The translations under genes were made by a program, and so were the position numbers. From Acestrorhynchus altus (lineage: Eukaryota; Chordata; Actinopteri; Characiformes; Acestrorhynchidae): a stretch of DNA of 64,000 bases. The notes beneath the pieces are model-generated. The model worked only from the letters and a program-made list of their open reading frames with translations. It ran no database searches and was not told the DNA's origin. The stretch spans positions 24,894,300-24,958,299 of the forward strand of contig CM067507.1 of the NCBI GenBank assembly GCA_034509495.1, read 5' to 3'. Shown here in pieces: positions 39,359-54,300 of the stretch (its first letter is position 1; the number at the start of each line of letters is the position of its first letter).

Positions 39359-42300
39359 GCTGAAAAATGAGACCTTTTAGTCAAATACTCTGGTCAGGGC
39401 ATTTTATTATAGTGACTCTGCCAGATGTGGCACACCACACCAAAGACCTGACAGGATTAGGCCAGACATCAAAACCACAGATGAGTGTCTAGAGAGCTGA
39501 GCTGAAGAAACAATGTGGGGAGTTTTTCAGCTTCAGGCTGCTGCTCAGACCCCTCTGGCAGACCTAAAATGATTATTACACTCCACACATTCCCTTCACA
39601 CATTCCAGCCTGCATTCACCGCTCTTAATGTACTCACAATATGAACCAGACTGCTCTGCTGCCTTTGAAATCCTTCTCAATACCCCTAAGGCCTGCCAGT
39701 GTTATTTCACTGATCTGTTTCGCTCTAGTGGCTGGGCGGATGCTGCAAATCTTTCACTACACTCACACACATTACACAATGATGTGGCACAGCTACGCAC
39801 TCATCTGCAGCAAACCTGGACAGCACCAGAGGCCATAACACACTGTCTCTGACCTGCAGGACAAACTATCAGTCTTGGACACAAACATTTGGTTTTCACA
39901 ACAAAAGCAACTTCTAACAGTGATATTGATTTACCTTCCTACAATGAAGCATCCAGTCTAAAGCATACTATATCAATATTTGGTTGACTGTCAGAATTAT
40001 CAATGTGCAAACTATGAAAACACATTTTACGCTGAGTGTCTTTCTGTCTTTGTCTCTTTAATTGATTTCTTCAAATGGATTTTTGGCTGATATTCAGAAA
40101 AGCAGAAGGCTGAAGTACAACGCTGGTGAATACAAGGCAAATGTCATCCATCCACACAAAGAATCACTTTGAATGAAGAGAAATCAATAGTGGAGCACAT
40201 TAAGGAGCGAGAACAAAGTGAAGGAGTCGAGGTTCATTATTGTGAGGGAGCTGAATATGTGAAACGTGAAAGAGTCACACTCAGCTGCTTCCCTCCTCGT
40301 CTACTTGCATGGCCAGGTACAGTCTGCCAGAGACATGTCTTATAGAGGGAGAGAGACTTCCTCTTTCACTGCCCAAAATTCAGAATGATTCAAGAAAATC
40401 TCTCAGATTTAAACAGCTGATCCCAAATGTATAAAACTGGTGTTTGAAACTCACAGAACTGAACAAATTACAGCCACACTCTTTATATCAGTGTGATTCT
40501 TGCCTGAGAAACAGTGGGAAACACATACCTTTCATGAATCTACGTTCACTAATTACAGTAATGTTTACATTATTCCCTGTAGTAAGGAATGTAGTACAGT
40601 ATTTGGTAAACTCATACTCCTTGTACTTGATATTTGACTCATTATAGTCATCACAAGAAAGCCACGTTTAATCTTAAATCTAGAGACAGATTTCAAAATC
40701 ACTGACTAGACTGCAGAGTTATCAAACTAATCAACATAATATACATTCCAATCATTTTTCATCTTATTTAATAATCATCAGAAGTGTAACATTACTATTG
40801 ATCTCATCCTACACAAGCAGTTACATTGCGTAAATGTTTAAATACAGGGATGTAAAGATTTGGACACCCCTGTCCAAAAAATTCTACTGTCCAACTTTAA
40901 ATTCTACTAATGGGGGGCCTGCTCAGCCCAGCCCCCATTTCCCAGCAGCTTCAGCAGAGTCAGAGTGGGGAGGACCGCTGAGCCTGCACTGCTGAGGGTG
41001 TTGGGGTTATGCACTGTGGTTGCTCCCATTGAGGCAGTACCTGAAGAGATGGATTTGGCAACGGAGGTTGCCAAGAAATCGGGTGCTGTTTCTAGAAAGG
41101 TGAGGAGGGTGCGCAATGCCATTGAGACCCAATGTGGCTCTATCCAGAGGGTGGAGTCAGTCGCTCCTGGCTCTGTTCCTGTCAAGGGGGCGAATTCCAC
41201 AGGCCCTGTTCCTATCGAGGGGGCGGAGTCTGCCATCCAGGATCCTGTCACACATGATCCTGTGGTCACAAAGGTGGCCGTATCAACGACCATTTCTGCA
41301 CCTCAGCCCAAGGCATTTAGGAGATCAGAACAGAAACAATCTCAGACTGCATCTGCTGATGTGTTCATCTTCTACAGACTTAACTCTTCATAGTAACACA
41401 AATATTGACCAGGGGTGGCCAAAAGTTTGCATGCTACTATAAATGCTGTCAAAAGATAATGAGTGCATTTCCATGCAATCAGTAATCTGATTAATGCATT
41501 TCATGCACTTGAGTAATTAGATAATAAGAAACTCCAAGCTACTTGAATTGAGTTTCTGCTTTGCACTTTATCAGTAATCTCACAAATTATGATGTGACAC
41601 ATAAAACCACTTCATGCTGCAGTTTTTTTGTGTTTTTTTGTTTTTTGTTTTTTTTACAAATTTTAAACCATAGAATGATTGCACATTATCTAGAGCAAGG
41701 GTCACCCTGCTCCTAGAGAGCTACCTTTCGACAAGTTTCAACTCCAACCCAAATCTAACACTCCTCATCTACCCAATCAGGAACTGTGGATTAGGTGGAT
41801 TATTGGCTGAATTTAAAGACTGCAGGAAGGTAGCTGAAAGGAGAAGAGTTGGTGATTCCTGATCTAGATGATAAATATGTAAATTTCCTTTTATTACTCA
41901 TGTCACTGGTTCTAGCATTGCTGAAAGTGTATTTTCACTGTGTCATGGCCGTTTTGTTAAATGCTATTTGCTTATTTCTGGTACCACAGGTATAGCCTGA
42001 GAAAACTAAGGTTAAGAGTGTAATCTACGACTAACTAATCTGTAAAAACTAAGAATATAAATGCTCTGAGAAATCCAATAACTGTACTAAAATCCAGCTC
42101 TAATCTGATTTGTAGACCTTAATCCATTTGCAGAAATAGGTGTGCTGTTTACCCCTTGAATAATCAGATAACTACAGCAATTAATATTAACAAATGCATG
42201 TAAATGCATTCAGTTTTTAGTAATGCATTATGGTAAAATTGTTAACGATGCTCATTTTTTAATGTTCTTAATGTATTTGAGCAGGGTAGTCCTCAAAACC

Positions 42301-45300
42301 ACCCACAGCAGTGCAGTCTGAAGCCCAGCTTCATGCTTTTTTTTTTGTTTGTTTCCACAACAGAAGGTGTGATTGCAGCCCTCTCAATCACATACAGCTT
42401 TTCACTGACACCTAGGGCAGACTATACTGGACATTGCTCACGGGGGACCTGTGAACAAAATCAAAAAGCAGCAAACGACAGCAAACTGAAGCTGCAGTTG
42501 CCCTCGAGAGCCTCTGCAAAATGAGTCCGTACACACAATAACTTTTCATCAATTCCCAATTAGAGCCAAATCTCTTCTTTTCTACTTATAACAAAAATGT
42601 ACATACAACAGCTCAACCTGTAATATGTGAATGACTGCATATGACGTGTATAAACATTGGGACACCTGGTTAAATATGAGAGCACAGTTCATGCAGCAAT
42701 CACTGGTTACATTTGTTCACATGAACAATCAATGTGCTCGCAAAATTACCATACTCTCCCTCAGACTGGCTTTGCTCTTGTATGAAACTGCACACTCTCA
42801 GTTAGAACCTGCTCAAGAACAATCCATTTAAGTTATGAAACCATGCACACTTCTCCTGCTCGCTAGCTAATTAATGTGATTAATTAGTCATATACTGTCA
42901 TGGCCAAACCTGTTGGCACCCCTGGATTTTTCCCAGAGAAATACTGCAGTTATGCATGTTTTGTTATACATGTTTATTTATTTATTAAAAAAAAACAGGC
43001 CATGACTATGTATTTAAATGAGTATATATAATACATGCATGTAACATATTTGTGTGTATATATAGGTGTCATTATGAAAATCTGAACCCGAGAACAGAAT
43101 AGTGTGCACACATACACGCTTTCAAAACATAAGAACACAGTGCAAGCCCAGTTTCTTTTTTTTTTGGTTTTTCATGGTTGCTTAAAAAGTACCAAGTGTA
43201 CCTAAAATCACCAAGTGTGTAAAAAAATCAGAACTATTAAGATAACAGTTCATCAAGACACCCAATATATGCAGCAAAGAAGGAGAAACAAATGAATGCA
43301 TTGTGCTGGCTCACTTGATTGTAGTGCCTACAGCACTGCAGCGAGGGTGAGATCCATCTGCCAAGTGTGAGAACACAGATGTGCATGTAAGCTGCTGACG
43401 TTCATCCACATCCACACACCACATGCTGGCACACATGTACACTAGCATGGAACTGTACTCATACACATGCATACACATACACACGCTGTGTACACACAGG
43501 GTACATTAGGCAGCCATCAGTGTCCAGAGTGAAGCAGACCAGCAATGAATACATCTATTCAGACCACAGGCATGTCAGCTATTCTTAATATGCCTCCTCA
43601 AACACAGGTGCTGAACAGAGCAAGAGAAAGAGCGCACGCAAGAGTGAATGTGGCTGGAGGTACAGTCAGCTAGTATGGTGCTCTATCAGGTCACGGCCCC
43701 TGATTTAAAAAGCAGGAACAGCAGAAGGCAGGTTTTTGTTAAACAGTGGAGCATCTGTGGGGCAGGTGAGTACATGGAATCTGATGGAGGCTAAGAGTTC
43801 ATGACCTAGTCATGGCTTGTCATGATCTTATGCTTTTAAGCAGACTTCTAAACTTTAAAGCAGCATTATGCAAAAATTGGTGTGTGTGTGTGTGTGTGTG
43901 TGGGGGGGGGGGGTTCCCATCATGGGCTCCCACTAGAGGTGGAATGTGTAATTCACTGCAGTGAAGACAAATCACATCTTGAGCTCCCCATCCCTTCTTG
44001 ACAGATGAGGAAGTTTAAGAGCTGAGAGATACAGAACCACGACTGAAATTCAAAGAAGCAAAAGAACTGATGTGGTACAGTAATATTTTCAGATTCTAAA
44101 CAAAGACAACTCTGATTACACAGCATTACACAGTCCTGGTGAGCATGGTCCTAGTCTCATTGAGCAGTAGAGGTATGCCAAGCACAGAGCAGCAATGATG
44201 GGGATACTTCTCTCTCTGTGTTGGTTTCACCTCCAACACAGATCTATCATTCTCAATCTACCAAACCTAGAGCAGAGTTTAGAGCTGCTCTAAGTGCTTT
44301 CAGAGTGGGCAGAACATTTATTGTTGGGATTATATGGAAACATATTGGATGATTGTGACACAGAAAATAGTGTTGCCATCATTTCAATACTCAACAGACC
44401 ACGAGTATTGGAATTCAATAATTGTATTCTTAAAAACTATTTACTTCAATTATCTGTTATCTGTTCTTCATGATTGGGGAAGTCAGAGAGTAATGGTCTG
44501 TGGGTATTTATATGCACTCAATAATCTGATAACTGCAGAAAATCAGATCAATGCATTTACAGGCACTTGAGTAATCAGATAATGGGAAACCTTACATGAG
44601 TCAGGCAATAATCAGATTTCTATTTTGCAACCAGCCAAGTAATCTCACAGAAGAATGTGGAAGTCTCTCCACAGAAAGTGTAGCCTCTGCTGGTTCACCA
44701 CATTGATTTGTCCTGCATGCTCATCTCCTGATTAGCAGCTTGTCAGGAGAAGCACAAGCTCAGAATGAGAAAAACAAAAGAAATCAAGAGTAAGCTGAAT
44801 ACATGCACTGAGAAATCTGATTACTGAACTAAAATCCAGCTCTTTATCAGATTTCTTCACCAGATTTCTATACCTTATTCAGATCTAAAAAATCAGAGCA
44901 TGCCGTTTACATAACCAAACGAATAATTAACTACATAACTACAGACATCTGATTAAGATCAGATTACCTAGTGTATGTAAACAGACCTGTTTTTCCATTC
45001 TGGTTTAAGCCACACTCCTTTTCGCTCATTACAAGGCAGGTATCAAAGTAAAGTGTTGTTGGTGAATCTGCACTGAAATCAAGGTATCAGAGCTGATGGG
45101 GACTGTTTGAAATCGAGTCCCATATCTATGTGTGGTTAAAGGTTTTATCAGTTATTTCATCACAAAAACATGTGTGCTGACTATGCTGTACAAAGACTAC
45201 TTCATGCAGTACACTGCTTTTGAAAAGCTCAGCACACAGATGACCAACAGGTAGCTCTTTAGGTCAAAGCAGTACATCATGCATGTACATGATTGTTCAT

Positions 45301-48300
45301 GTTAGCACCTGGGGCCTGTGCAGGCTTGGAGAATTACTCTGCTGAGCTCAGGTGACACAGCAGCCCATACACAGCACACCTGGCTACTACGAAACATGAC
45401 ACACACACAGTGACTACAATCACTACAGCTCATTTCACACCTGCGTGCAAATATGAACTATTGCACTGACAGCATAAAGGCTGCTAAAGCACAAAAGCAG
45501 ACAGGGTTCCACTTCCATAAGTAGAACAGCATATGATTCCTTAATAAGATGGTGAAATGCTATAAAATTTGCATCTGGTTCTGTCAGTAACAATATATGG
45601 CTCATAATTCTTTCCGGAGAGAATGTGCTATAGTTTGTGATAATAACAAACAATGGTTACTCATTTATTATTCAGAGTAATCAGTAAATTACTCAATTAC
45701 TAATAAAATTGATAGTGACAGCCCTAAACTATGCAAAATATTTGAGTCTGTGTTGTGTCATAATCACAGAAATGCCAACACCTGTAATTAAAGCTAATAT
45801 AAATAATTGTCTCCTCTTCACTGTTCATCAATGGATTAGTTGTTGGAATCGTGCCAACACAGTCTCTGTCTGTATGGATCGCCACACTCGGATGGGCTTT
45901 CAGGAAATGTTTTCACAGGCTGCCTCTGTCTTCTGAGGAACTATATAGAACACTCTCCACCTTTGAACAGTTATTCAGGTTTTCTCCCAAATCCCAAGAA
46001 ACTTCCATTATAGAAGCTCTTTGTTACCATATTCAAATAGCCAGGACTAGACACTGAAAACAGACTAAACCAAAAAGAGCAGGGAAAGAGATTGAACCTA
46101 GACAAATAGTCTAGAAATTGAACCTAAACACAGACTAAAGGAGATGAAGGAGAAACTAATGAGAGAAGAAAGAGAGAGAAATTAAAAGAAATTAGAGAAA
46201 GCAGATTGGCATCAGAGACTAAACAGATACCAAAAACAGAGTCTTTAGTGAGACAAAAGAGACAACCCCCCCCCCCCCCCCCCCGATAGACCAAGAACAG
46301 ACCAAAGAAAGATGACCGAATGAAACTAATGAGAAATGTAAGAGAGAAATGAAAAAGAGACTAAAGAGAGAAATCCTAAATACATAGACTAAAGAGAGAC
46401 AAGAGACAAATAGCCTACAGGCTAAAGAGAAAGACAGACTAGAAACTAAAAAGAGGCTAGGGGGATGAAAGAGAGACTAAAGAGAGAAGAAGACTAAATA
46501 TAGAGATTAAAGAGAGAGAGAGAAAATAAAGACAGACTAGAAACTATAGAAAAACAAAAGAGGCTAAAGAAAGACAAGAAATTAAAGAGAATGAGAGACT
46601 AAAGAGATAAAAAGGACTAGAACCTAAAAAAAGACAAGAGACTAAAGAGAAAGAGACACTGGAGACTAAAGTAAGACAAGAGAGACTAAAGAGAGAGACT
46701 AGAGACTAAAGAAATACAACAGAGACTAAAGAGAGGGACTAGAGACTAAAGAAAGGGAAATATATGAAAGAGACTAGAGACTAACAGAAGGCAAGAGAGA
46801 TTTATAAACTGAAACTGAAAATAGAACAACATAGAAATGCAAGACTAGAGAGTTAAATATAGACTAGACTAGACTAGACTCTAAACAAGACAAGGGACAT
46901 GAAAGAGACAGTGAGACTAGACTACTGAAACTGAGAACACAAAATAGAGAAGCAAGACTAGAGAGTTAAATATAGTGAGAAACTAAAGAAAGAAACTAAA
47001 ATAGACAAAAGAGGTGAACAAATGAAGAGAAAAAGACAGATGAGAGACTACAGACAGACAGAGAGATGTGTTGTGTTATTCTGAACTATGATAACACAAC
47101 TAGACCAAATAAAAGCTCTGCTATCTCACTGAATCGCTGTACAGCATGACCTGCATTTATCCAGCCCTGTCCTCCTGCAGCTGAAAGCTTTTAGCAGGAA
47201 ACCTCTACAGAGGAACAAAGACAGGCATCAACACAAGCTCTCAACTCATCAACTAAAAAAAAAAACCACAGCTCGAATTTACCCAGCACTGGGCTCAGTG
47301 TCATCTATCAAACACTTCCCCAAGGTCATTTCACACTGCAGCTGAGTAGTCCCTCATGATACGAATTGAGGGAATTAACATGCCTCTGGAGGAACTATCA
47401 GCTCCTCTGTATGGAACGGGATGTGCTGAACCTTCTCTCGTACTGAATGAACCATTTTAGTAAAGTCAGATATGGCTGCTGTTCAGGATTTATATGCATC
47501 GTTGCACAATATAGCATGCTGTGGTGAGTCCAAGAATGATGTGTTTTACGTACTTGAACTAAAGGAACAAAATTATGCAGTTCTCCACACATTCCTGGCA
47601 GAGCACCGTCAGCGTCAAATTATGGGAACACGCTTCTGTATCAGAGGAAGGACGAACATCTGCACTGTACACAAAAAACATCTGGCGTGGAGGTGTCTGT
47701 TGTCAGGACCAAAAAAGCTGCCTCCATATATGGACTGAGTGGAGGCCTGAAGAGTCACACGTCAGCCGTTCCCCAACACTCTGTCCACAGCAGCCCCACT
47801 ATGTCAACACACTTGTGCAACTCAGCAAGTAAAACTTGAACGAGAAATGAGAAAACACTACTGTTAAGAAATCACAGCAACATTTCCAAATCAAGGCAGA
47901 GCATCTACTCATTCGGTTCATATTTCCATGTACTTTCATTCAAATAATAGAAAAGTATTTATAGGAGATATAATTCCAGATATTATTTTCAGGAGATCCT
48001 ATGCTACTCAAATTTGTCTTCATTTGAGAAGTAAAAATTAAGAGAATTAAGTAGGATGTTTTATCTTGTAAGGACTAAACAAACTTATATATGTCAGAAA
48101 TCCTGTTGGAACTTGATCATCCAGAGTGTTTTTAAGTTAAAAATGCAATAATTTTGATTGACAAGGATATTTATAATACTAAATAATACATATTATAAAT
48201 ATATATAATATATTTTTTTCAAAATACTTGACAGAGTTCCAAATAAAATAAAAAAACAACCTGAAAATATTATTTTTCTTATTTATGTATGTATCAGTAT

Positions 48301-51300
48301 TATCCCTTCCCAGGACTTTTATTATAAAATCTGTATACTTAACACAGCCCTCAAGCACTATAGCCACAATGCATCCCAAAACCATTCCTCTGACACCACC
48401 ATGCTTCACAGTTTTTGTCAGATGTAACATGGCACATAAAAAATGCTGTAATGTATAGATGGAGGAAGGTGACGGCAGTGAGAGGACCGAGGATTCACCA
48501 AGGGAAGAAAAAATGCTTGGATGAAGGAGTGCAGAGGCTCTGCATGGAACAGTGCTTGTTAAAGATTTGCCCTCGTCAGTTGGCCGGTTACATTCCACAG
48601 TTTTCAGGATATCAATATCTCTGGTACTATGGAAGCAAATTCAAGCAGGGGAACACAAGAGGGTGAAAGAGAAGGTGATGATATTCCGAAAGCAAGTGGA
48701 AGGCAGTTGGTCAAAGAGGGAAGGTGAGATGGCCAGGCGCAGGAGATATGTAAGGTAGAATGGAAGAGTGTCAATGCAGACTTGAAAGGTATAGTGGATG
48801 GTTTGAATGGAACAGCGGAGAGTAAATTGGATAGGCTGGGTAAAATTAACTATGATTTGGTATTTTACAAAAGAAAGAAAGGTGCCAAAAGCTAGAAAAG
48901 TCGACGCAACGTGTAGAAATAGAGACACTTAATAAGGAACTGAGGTTACTGGGAAAACAGTGGAAGAGAGAGAATGAAGAGGAAAGAGTGGGCATTAAGA
49001 AGCTGCAGGAGGAAATAAAGAGTAAGTTAGTGAGGTTGCAGGGAGCAGAAGCTTCGAGGAAGAAAAGGGAGTGTGTTAGGGCAGCATTCTTTAGAGATAC
49101 TTTCAAGTTTGTTAAGACTCTGTTTAGTAAAAAGAAGTCTGGAAGACTTATGGTGGAAAAGAAAGATTTAGAGAAGCACTTTCAAACTATGTGTACAGAG
49201 GAGGAAAGGGCCAACAAAGCTGCCAGCAGATATTCCACCAGTAGGTGACTGAGTGCCAAATGGATGTAAATCCCCTAGGTGGAGTGAGGTACAGGATGTG
49301 GTGTGTTGAGCAAAAGGTTCTATGGAAAAAGATGGCTATAGTGTAGAAGAAGGGAATGGCAAAAGGCAGGGGTTGTCCTTATTCCAAACGAGATACATTG
49401 CATAGGTATTGAGAAGTTTCTAGATTTTCTAGGCTTGCTCCGAACCTAAAAGTCAATAAGCTTATTGACACAACAGAGCAAAATGCATGCATTTCAGGTT
49501 TTGCAGGTTGTTTACAGCACAGTAGTAGCAGATCGTAAATGGCCACTGCAACCTAAAACAAATGTTATATTGGAAAAGGGGTGGGGCCCTATGTATAACT
49601 AACAGTTGTTTGGTGCAGGATTTTGTCATCTTCCTGCATTATTTCAATTCAACTAAATTAAACCCAGTGTCCAGGTTTCAGATGCTGTTTGTGGGTTCTT
49701 TGTCACTTCCAAAATGACTTTATGACTTGTGTCTCGCTATTGGAAAGACATTGTGGGATGTTCCAGTAGAACAGAATGGCTCTAGTTCAGCAGAGCCCTA
49801 AAGCCTTACAAATGACTATATTCCTTCTAATAAGGTCTTCGGGCATCTGTTCTCTGTGGCATGATGTCCCAAACAGGACGTCCTGTTTGCTGCATTAAGT
49901 GATTTTAAGGCCTGCAATTAAATTTCGATTTCGACAGGATCCTAGAACATTTTTACATTATAGTTAGTAGTATAGTTTAATATAGTATAGTTTATAGCTC
50001 ATTGAACTTGTGCAAATGCACAACCCTAGCTTGTCTATTCTCTGTAGAGACTTTTTGCCAATAGAATAGGACTCTGTGGAAAAAATAAACATGAGCCTAT
50101 TGGCACAATCTAACCCATCAGTTGTGGGCAAGAGGAGTATAAATCTTCCCAGCATTGTGTTCTCTGGAATGATAGCACTCCATTCAGTTTTTGGAATGAG
50201 TTGGGGACTTGGGGATGAGGTAGAGAACTCACTAACAATCTTGGCGCTGAATCAAATCCTCTCAGCAGTGATCCAAAGTCTTGTAGAAAGCCTTCACATG
50301 ACAGCAGAGACAGTCACTCCAACAAAAGCAGAACTCTTTTAATTCCTTGTTTTGGAAGGAACAACGAATAAGTTGAGTTATGCAAAGTTAATAATAAGTA
50401 TGCAATTAGGCAAGTGTCATCAGGTAATCATGACACTGGGAAACTATGTACTAGGCTTTTTTGGATCCTTTGTACATTTATTAAATGGTCTTTAGATTCC
50501 TGCTTGCTCTAATTTCAGCAGCCACCACCACAATGTTAACCGCAGCCGTTCCCACCTCTTCAGCACACAGCCCCCCATCCTTCACCCCAATGCTGAATAT
50601 GTATTCAGCTCTAATGAAAGTCCTTATGAAGTGAAACTAGAGTTGGGCTGGAAGCAGACGACATGTCTCCTCTCCTTCACCCGAGCTTTTCTTGCAGCCG
50701 CACTTACCGCTGCACTCACAGCTGCGCCCCAACCCCCAAAATGTTCCCTCAGAACTTTCCATTTGCTCAGCTAACCAAGAGTTTGAGGAATGAGAGTGAG
50801 GGAACCTTAAGCCTCCACTCTGCACTACTGTTTTCATCCCAAAGATCCTTCCATTTAGCAAACATCTTCATTTCACAGCTCTCTTCATCACACTTTGTAT
50901 ATGCTGTCACCCTTTTCCAGATGCTGGCCATACTGGAATCTGTTTATGGAAGGCCTGACAGGGATGTGCTCTGTTTATGAAAGACCTCACATAACAGTCG
51001 CACATATGTGCCATAACTTGTGTCACAACAGTATGTACACATTACTTCCCATCATGCTGGGTTATGCGGGTGCCTCCAGCATTCCATTTGGAGCTAAAAG
51101 TAAGCTCCACCGTACTCAAGCAGTGCTCCATGAAGAGGCCAAAATTTAGAATGTCATTTCTTACTGTGATGTCAGTTAGGAAGAATTGAGCCAAGATTTC
51201 CCAGCCGCTCCATAGCTGGACAAAATGAGCTTTAGTCATGTGGTGTGGTGTGGTGATGTGGCGGCACTGGGACAAAAACACACGGAGGGTTCTCAAACAG

Positions 51301-54300
51301 TGTAAGAGTATATGCAGCTCTACTTCTTTATCTACTTCCCTATAGCATCCAAACTGGTGTCCCACCATGGTACAGCGTTTCATTTTAAGCAACACTGATA
51401 ATTAACACATAGCCAAGAGAATTGTTAAAAAACACATATCAATACAGATACCTTCATTTCAGTGTCAATTCCTGAACACTACTTTACAAACGATAACTTT
51501 ACACATTACAAACTAATCAAGAAGCACACACATTATAAACCAAAACCAATTCAGACAGCCAATCAGCAGCCTGGATTTGGAGCATTCATGCCTATTGGCT
51601 CAAGCATGCAAAAAGTGAATATTTATGTATAGAAATTTGGTATGGCCCAACAGTATTATTACTTCAGTCTTTTTCTTTGGCTGTTGTCTTTTTATAGAAT
51701 TTTAACCTCCTAATTTGGTAGTGCCAAAGAACCCAGCCACTCCACATCAATCACTTATATTACTCACAACACAAGGAGGGTGAGGACAAGCCTCCTCCTA
51801 TACATGTGAAATCAGCCACTGCCTCTTTTTGAACTGCAGCCAATACAACATCACTGAGCAGCCAGTGCATTTTGAGGAAAGCGCCGGATTCACAGCTCTG
51901 ATACACCAGTCAACAAACACCTGTGTCGACCATCATTACAGTGGGTGAGAGCCAAGTACCCAGCCAGCCGGAGGCTCTGGCTGCTTATGGCAGCACAACC
52001 TGGGATTCGAAATTTATTAAAGTAATATTTTTTTCATTTATAGATGAAAGTCTTTTAGTTGGACCTGACAGGTAATGGAGCATTAAATGAGAATTGGTAT
52101 TATTTTGTATACTGAATGCCCTCAATAGTTGAATGTGTCTCACACCACTGCTGTAAATACATACCAGGCTTTCAGCATGTGCATGTGTTTAAAACTAAAA
52201 CATGGCATATGCAGTGTTATGCCGTTCTCATGAAAGGTCTTATGAAAGCTTTACCAAAGTTATATGTAAAATTGCAGTTATTTTCTTGCTGCTCAAGATG
52301 GAAATGTGGTTTAAGTCTGATTCATTTTTACAATAAAGTGTAAAGTTCCATGCAGCATCACACTGACAGAAGAAAACAATAGAAACAGTCAAAACAATCA
52401 TTTTAGCCTAGAGTAAATGTGTTTTATACATGCCAGAAAAACACATCATCTGTCATCTGATAATAGACGTGGGTGTAAGGAATCTAAATAATACCACAAG
52501 AAATTTTCATAATACATGATGTCGTTTTTTTGACATATGATGAGTTGGACAAAAATGGGCCAGTGGTGGCACATTATAACTCTCACGCTCTGTTTTGTTT
52601 CCCCACATGCTATGTAGCACACATCTGTTTTATTTTGGCCTTGTCTCCACACTAGCTCTGCCCCACTCTCACCTGTGTTTCATTTGTGACCCTGACCGTT
52701 TGTAATTCAGCCCGAGGTGTTTCACGTCTGTATATATGGTCCTTAGGTTCAGTCTTTATTTGTGGATTTGCGAGTGTTTCTGTGTGTTAATGTCAGCATG
52801 TGCTTCAGCTTTGTATCTCAGTGTTTTGTTTTGTTATTAAAGATTATAAGTACATCCTGCTAGTACATCCGTCTCCTCGTCAGCGGATTTCTGACAATAA
52901 CATACTGTCAACTTGTGGGCTGGGAACCAGTAATTGGCTGTGAATGACTCTCTAGTGATTGGCAGGCCCATCGTCAGGGGAGGCAGTAAACTACCGACCG
53001 GTAATGCCACTTTAAATCAGAAAAGTCTACATGAAAGAAATTTAGTATGAGGAAAAATGGAGAGCTCAATCATGTTCGAATTTTATTTTATAAGAATTCA
53101 TAGAAATTCACAATTAATAACATATTTATTAACATATTCTTGACAATTATGATGTGATGGTATAAGTAAATTGTCAACATGGGGTCCGACATAAAGACAG
53201 CTTTCAGACTAAATTATAGAAGTGAACATTTTGCAACCAGACATGGAATCTTGTGTTAATAAAACATATTTATTGCTTGTTTTTTGAGGTACATTTAGGA
53301 CAGATGATTTTGTAAGGATATTTTTTAGCTGTTGTTCAGGTCCTAATGCTCACATTTTCAGTGTCGGTTCTTTAGAAATAAAAGACAGTTGGCCATCATG
53401 CTTTCTAGTTATTAACAGGTGGGCCATAAGGTGGAAAAGGTTGAAAAACCCTCATTTAGGCCCTGAAACTAAAATTTTGACACTTAAAACTGAGCTCATG
53501 TGCATGTTGTTTCCACTGATCATCCTTGATTGATCTTTGATTGGAGAACACTAGATTCAGTTAACTGGACATGATTTGGAAAGGCACAGGGATTGTCTGT
53601 AGACTTCTGAGACAGGATTGTATCGAGACATAGATCTGGGGAACGGTACAGATAAATGTCTGCTGCATTGAAAGTCCCAATGAGCACAGTGGCCTCCATC
53701 TTCCATAAATGGAAGTTTGGAACTATCAAGACTCTTCTTAGTGCTGGCCGCCCAGCCAAACTGAATGATTGTGGTAGGAAGGTCTTAGTCAGGGAGGCGA
53801 CCAAGAAATCAATGGTCACTCTGACAGAGCCCTTACGTTATTTGGTGGAGAACCTTACAAAATGACAACCATTTCTCCAACACTCAGCCAATCAAGCATG
53901 CATGGTAGAGTGGCCAGACAGAAGCCACTCCTCAGTAAAAGGTACATGACAGCCAATCTGGAGTTTGCCAAAAAGCACCTAAAAGACTCTCAGACTATGA
54001 GATACTGTTCAAATGTTGAACATTTTGGACTGATTGCCAAGCATCATCAAACCACTGCTCATCACCTAGCCAATATCATTCTTACAGCGAAGCATAGTCA
54101 TGGCAGAATCATGTTGTGGGGATGTTTTTTCAGTAGCAGGAACTGGGATATTAGTCATGGTCAAGGGAAAGATGACTGCAGGGATGTACAGAGACATACT
54201 TAATAATAACCTGCTCCACAGCACTCTGGACCTCAGACTGGGAAGAAGGTTTATCTTCTAACAGGACAATGACCCTAAGCACACGGCCAAGATAACAAAG

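Noticed and set aside
47472..47738. 88-codon + strand frame starting MAAVQDLYASLHNI
   Set aside because: No recognisable domain, no splice-supported continuation, and an opposing frame of similar length exists. Treated as chance.
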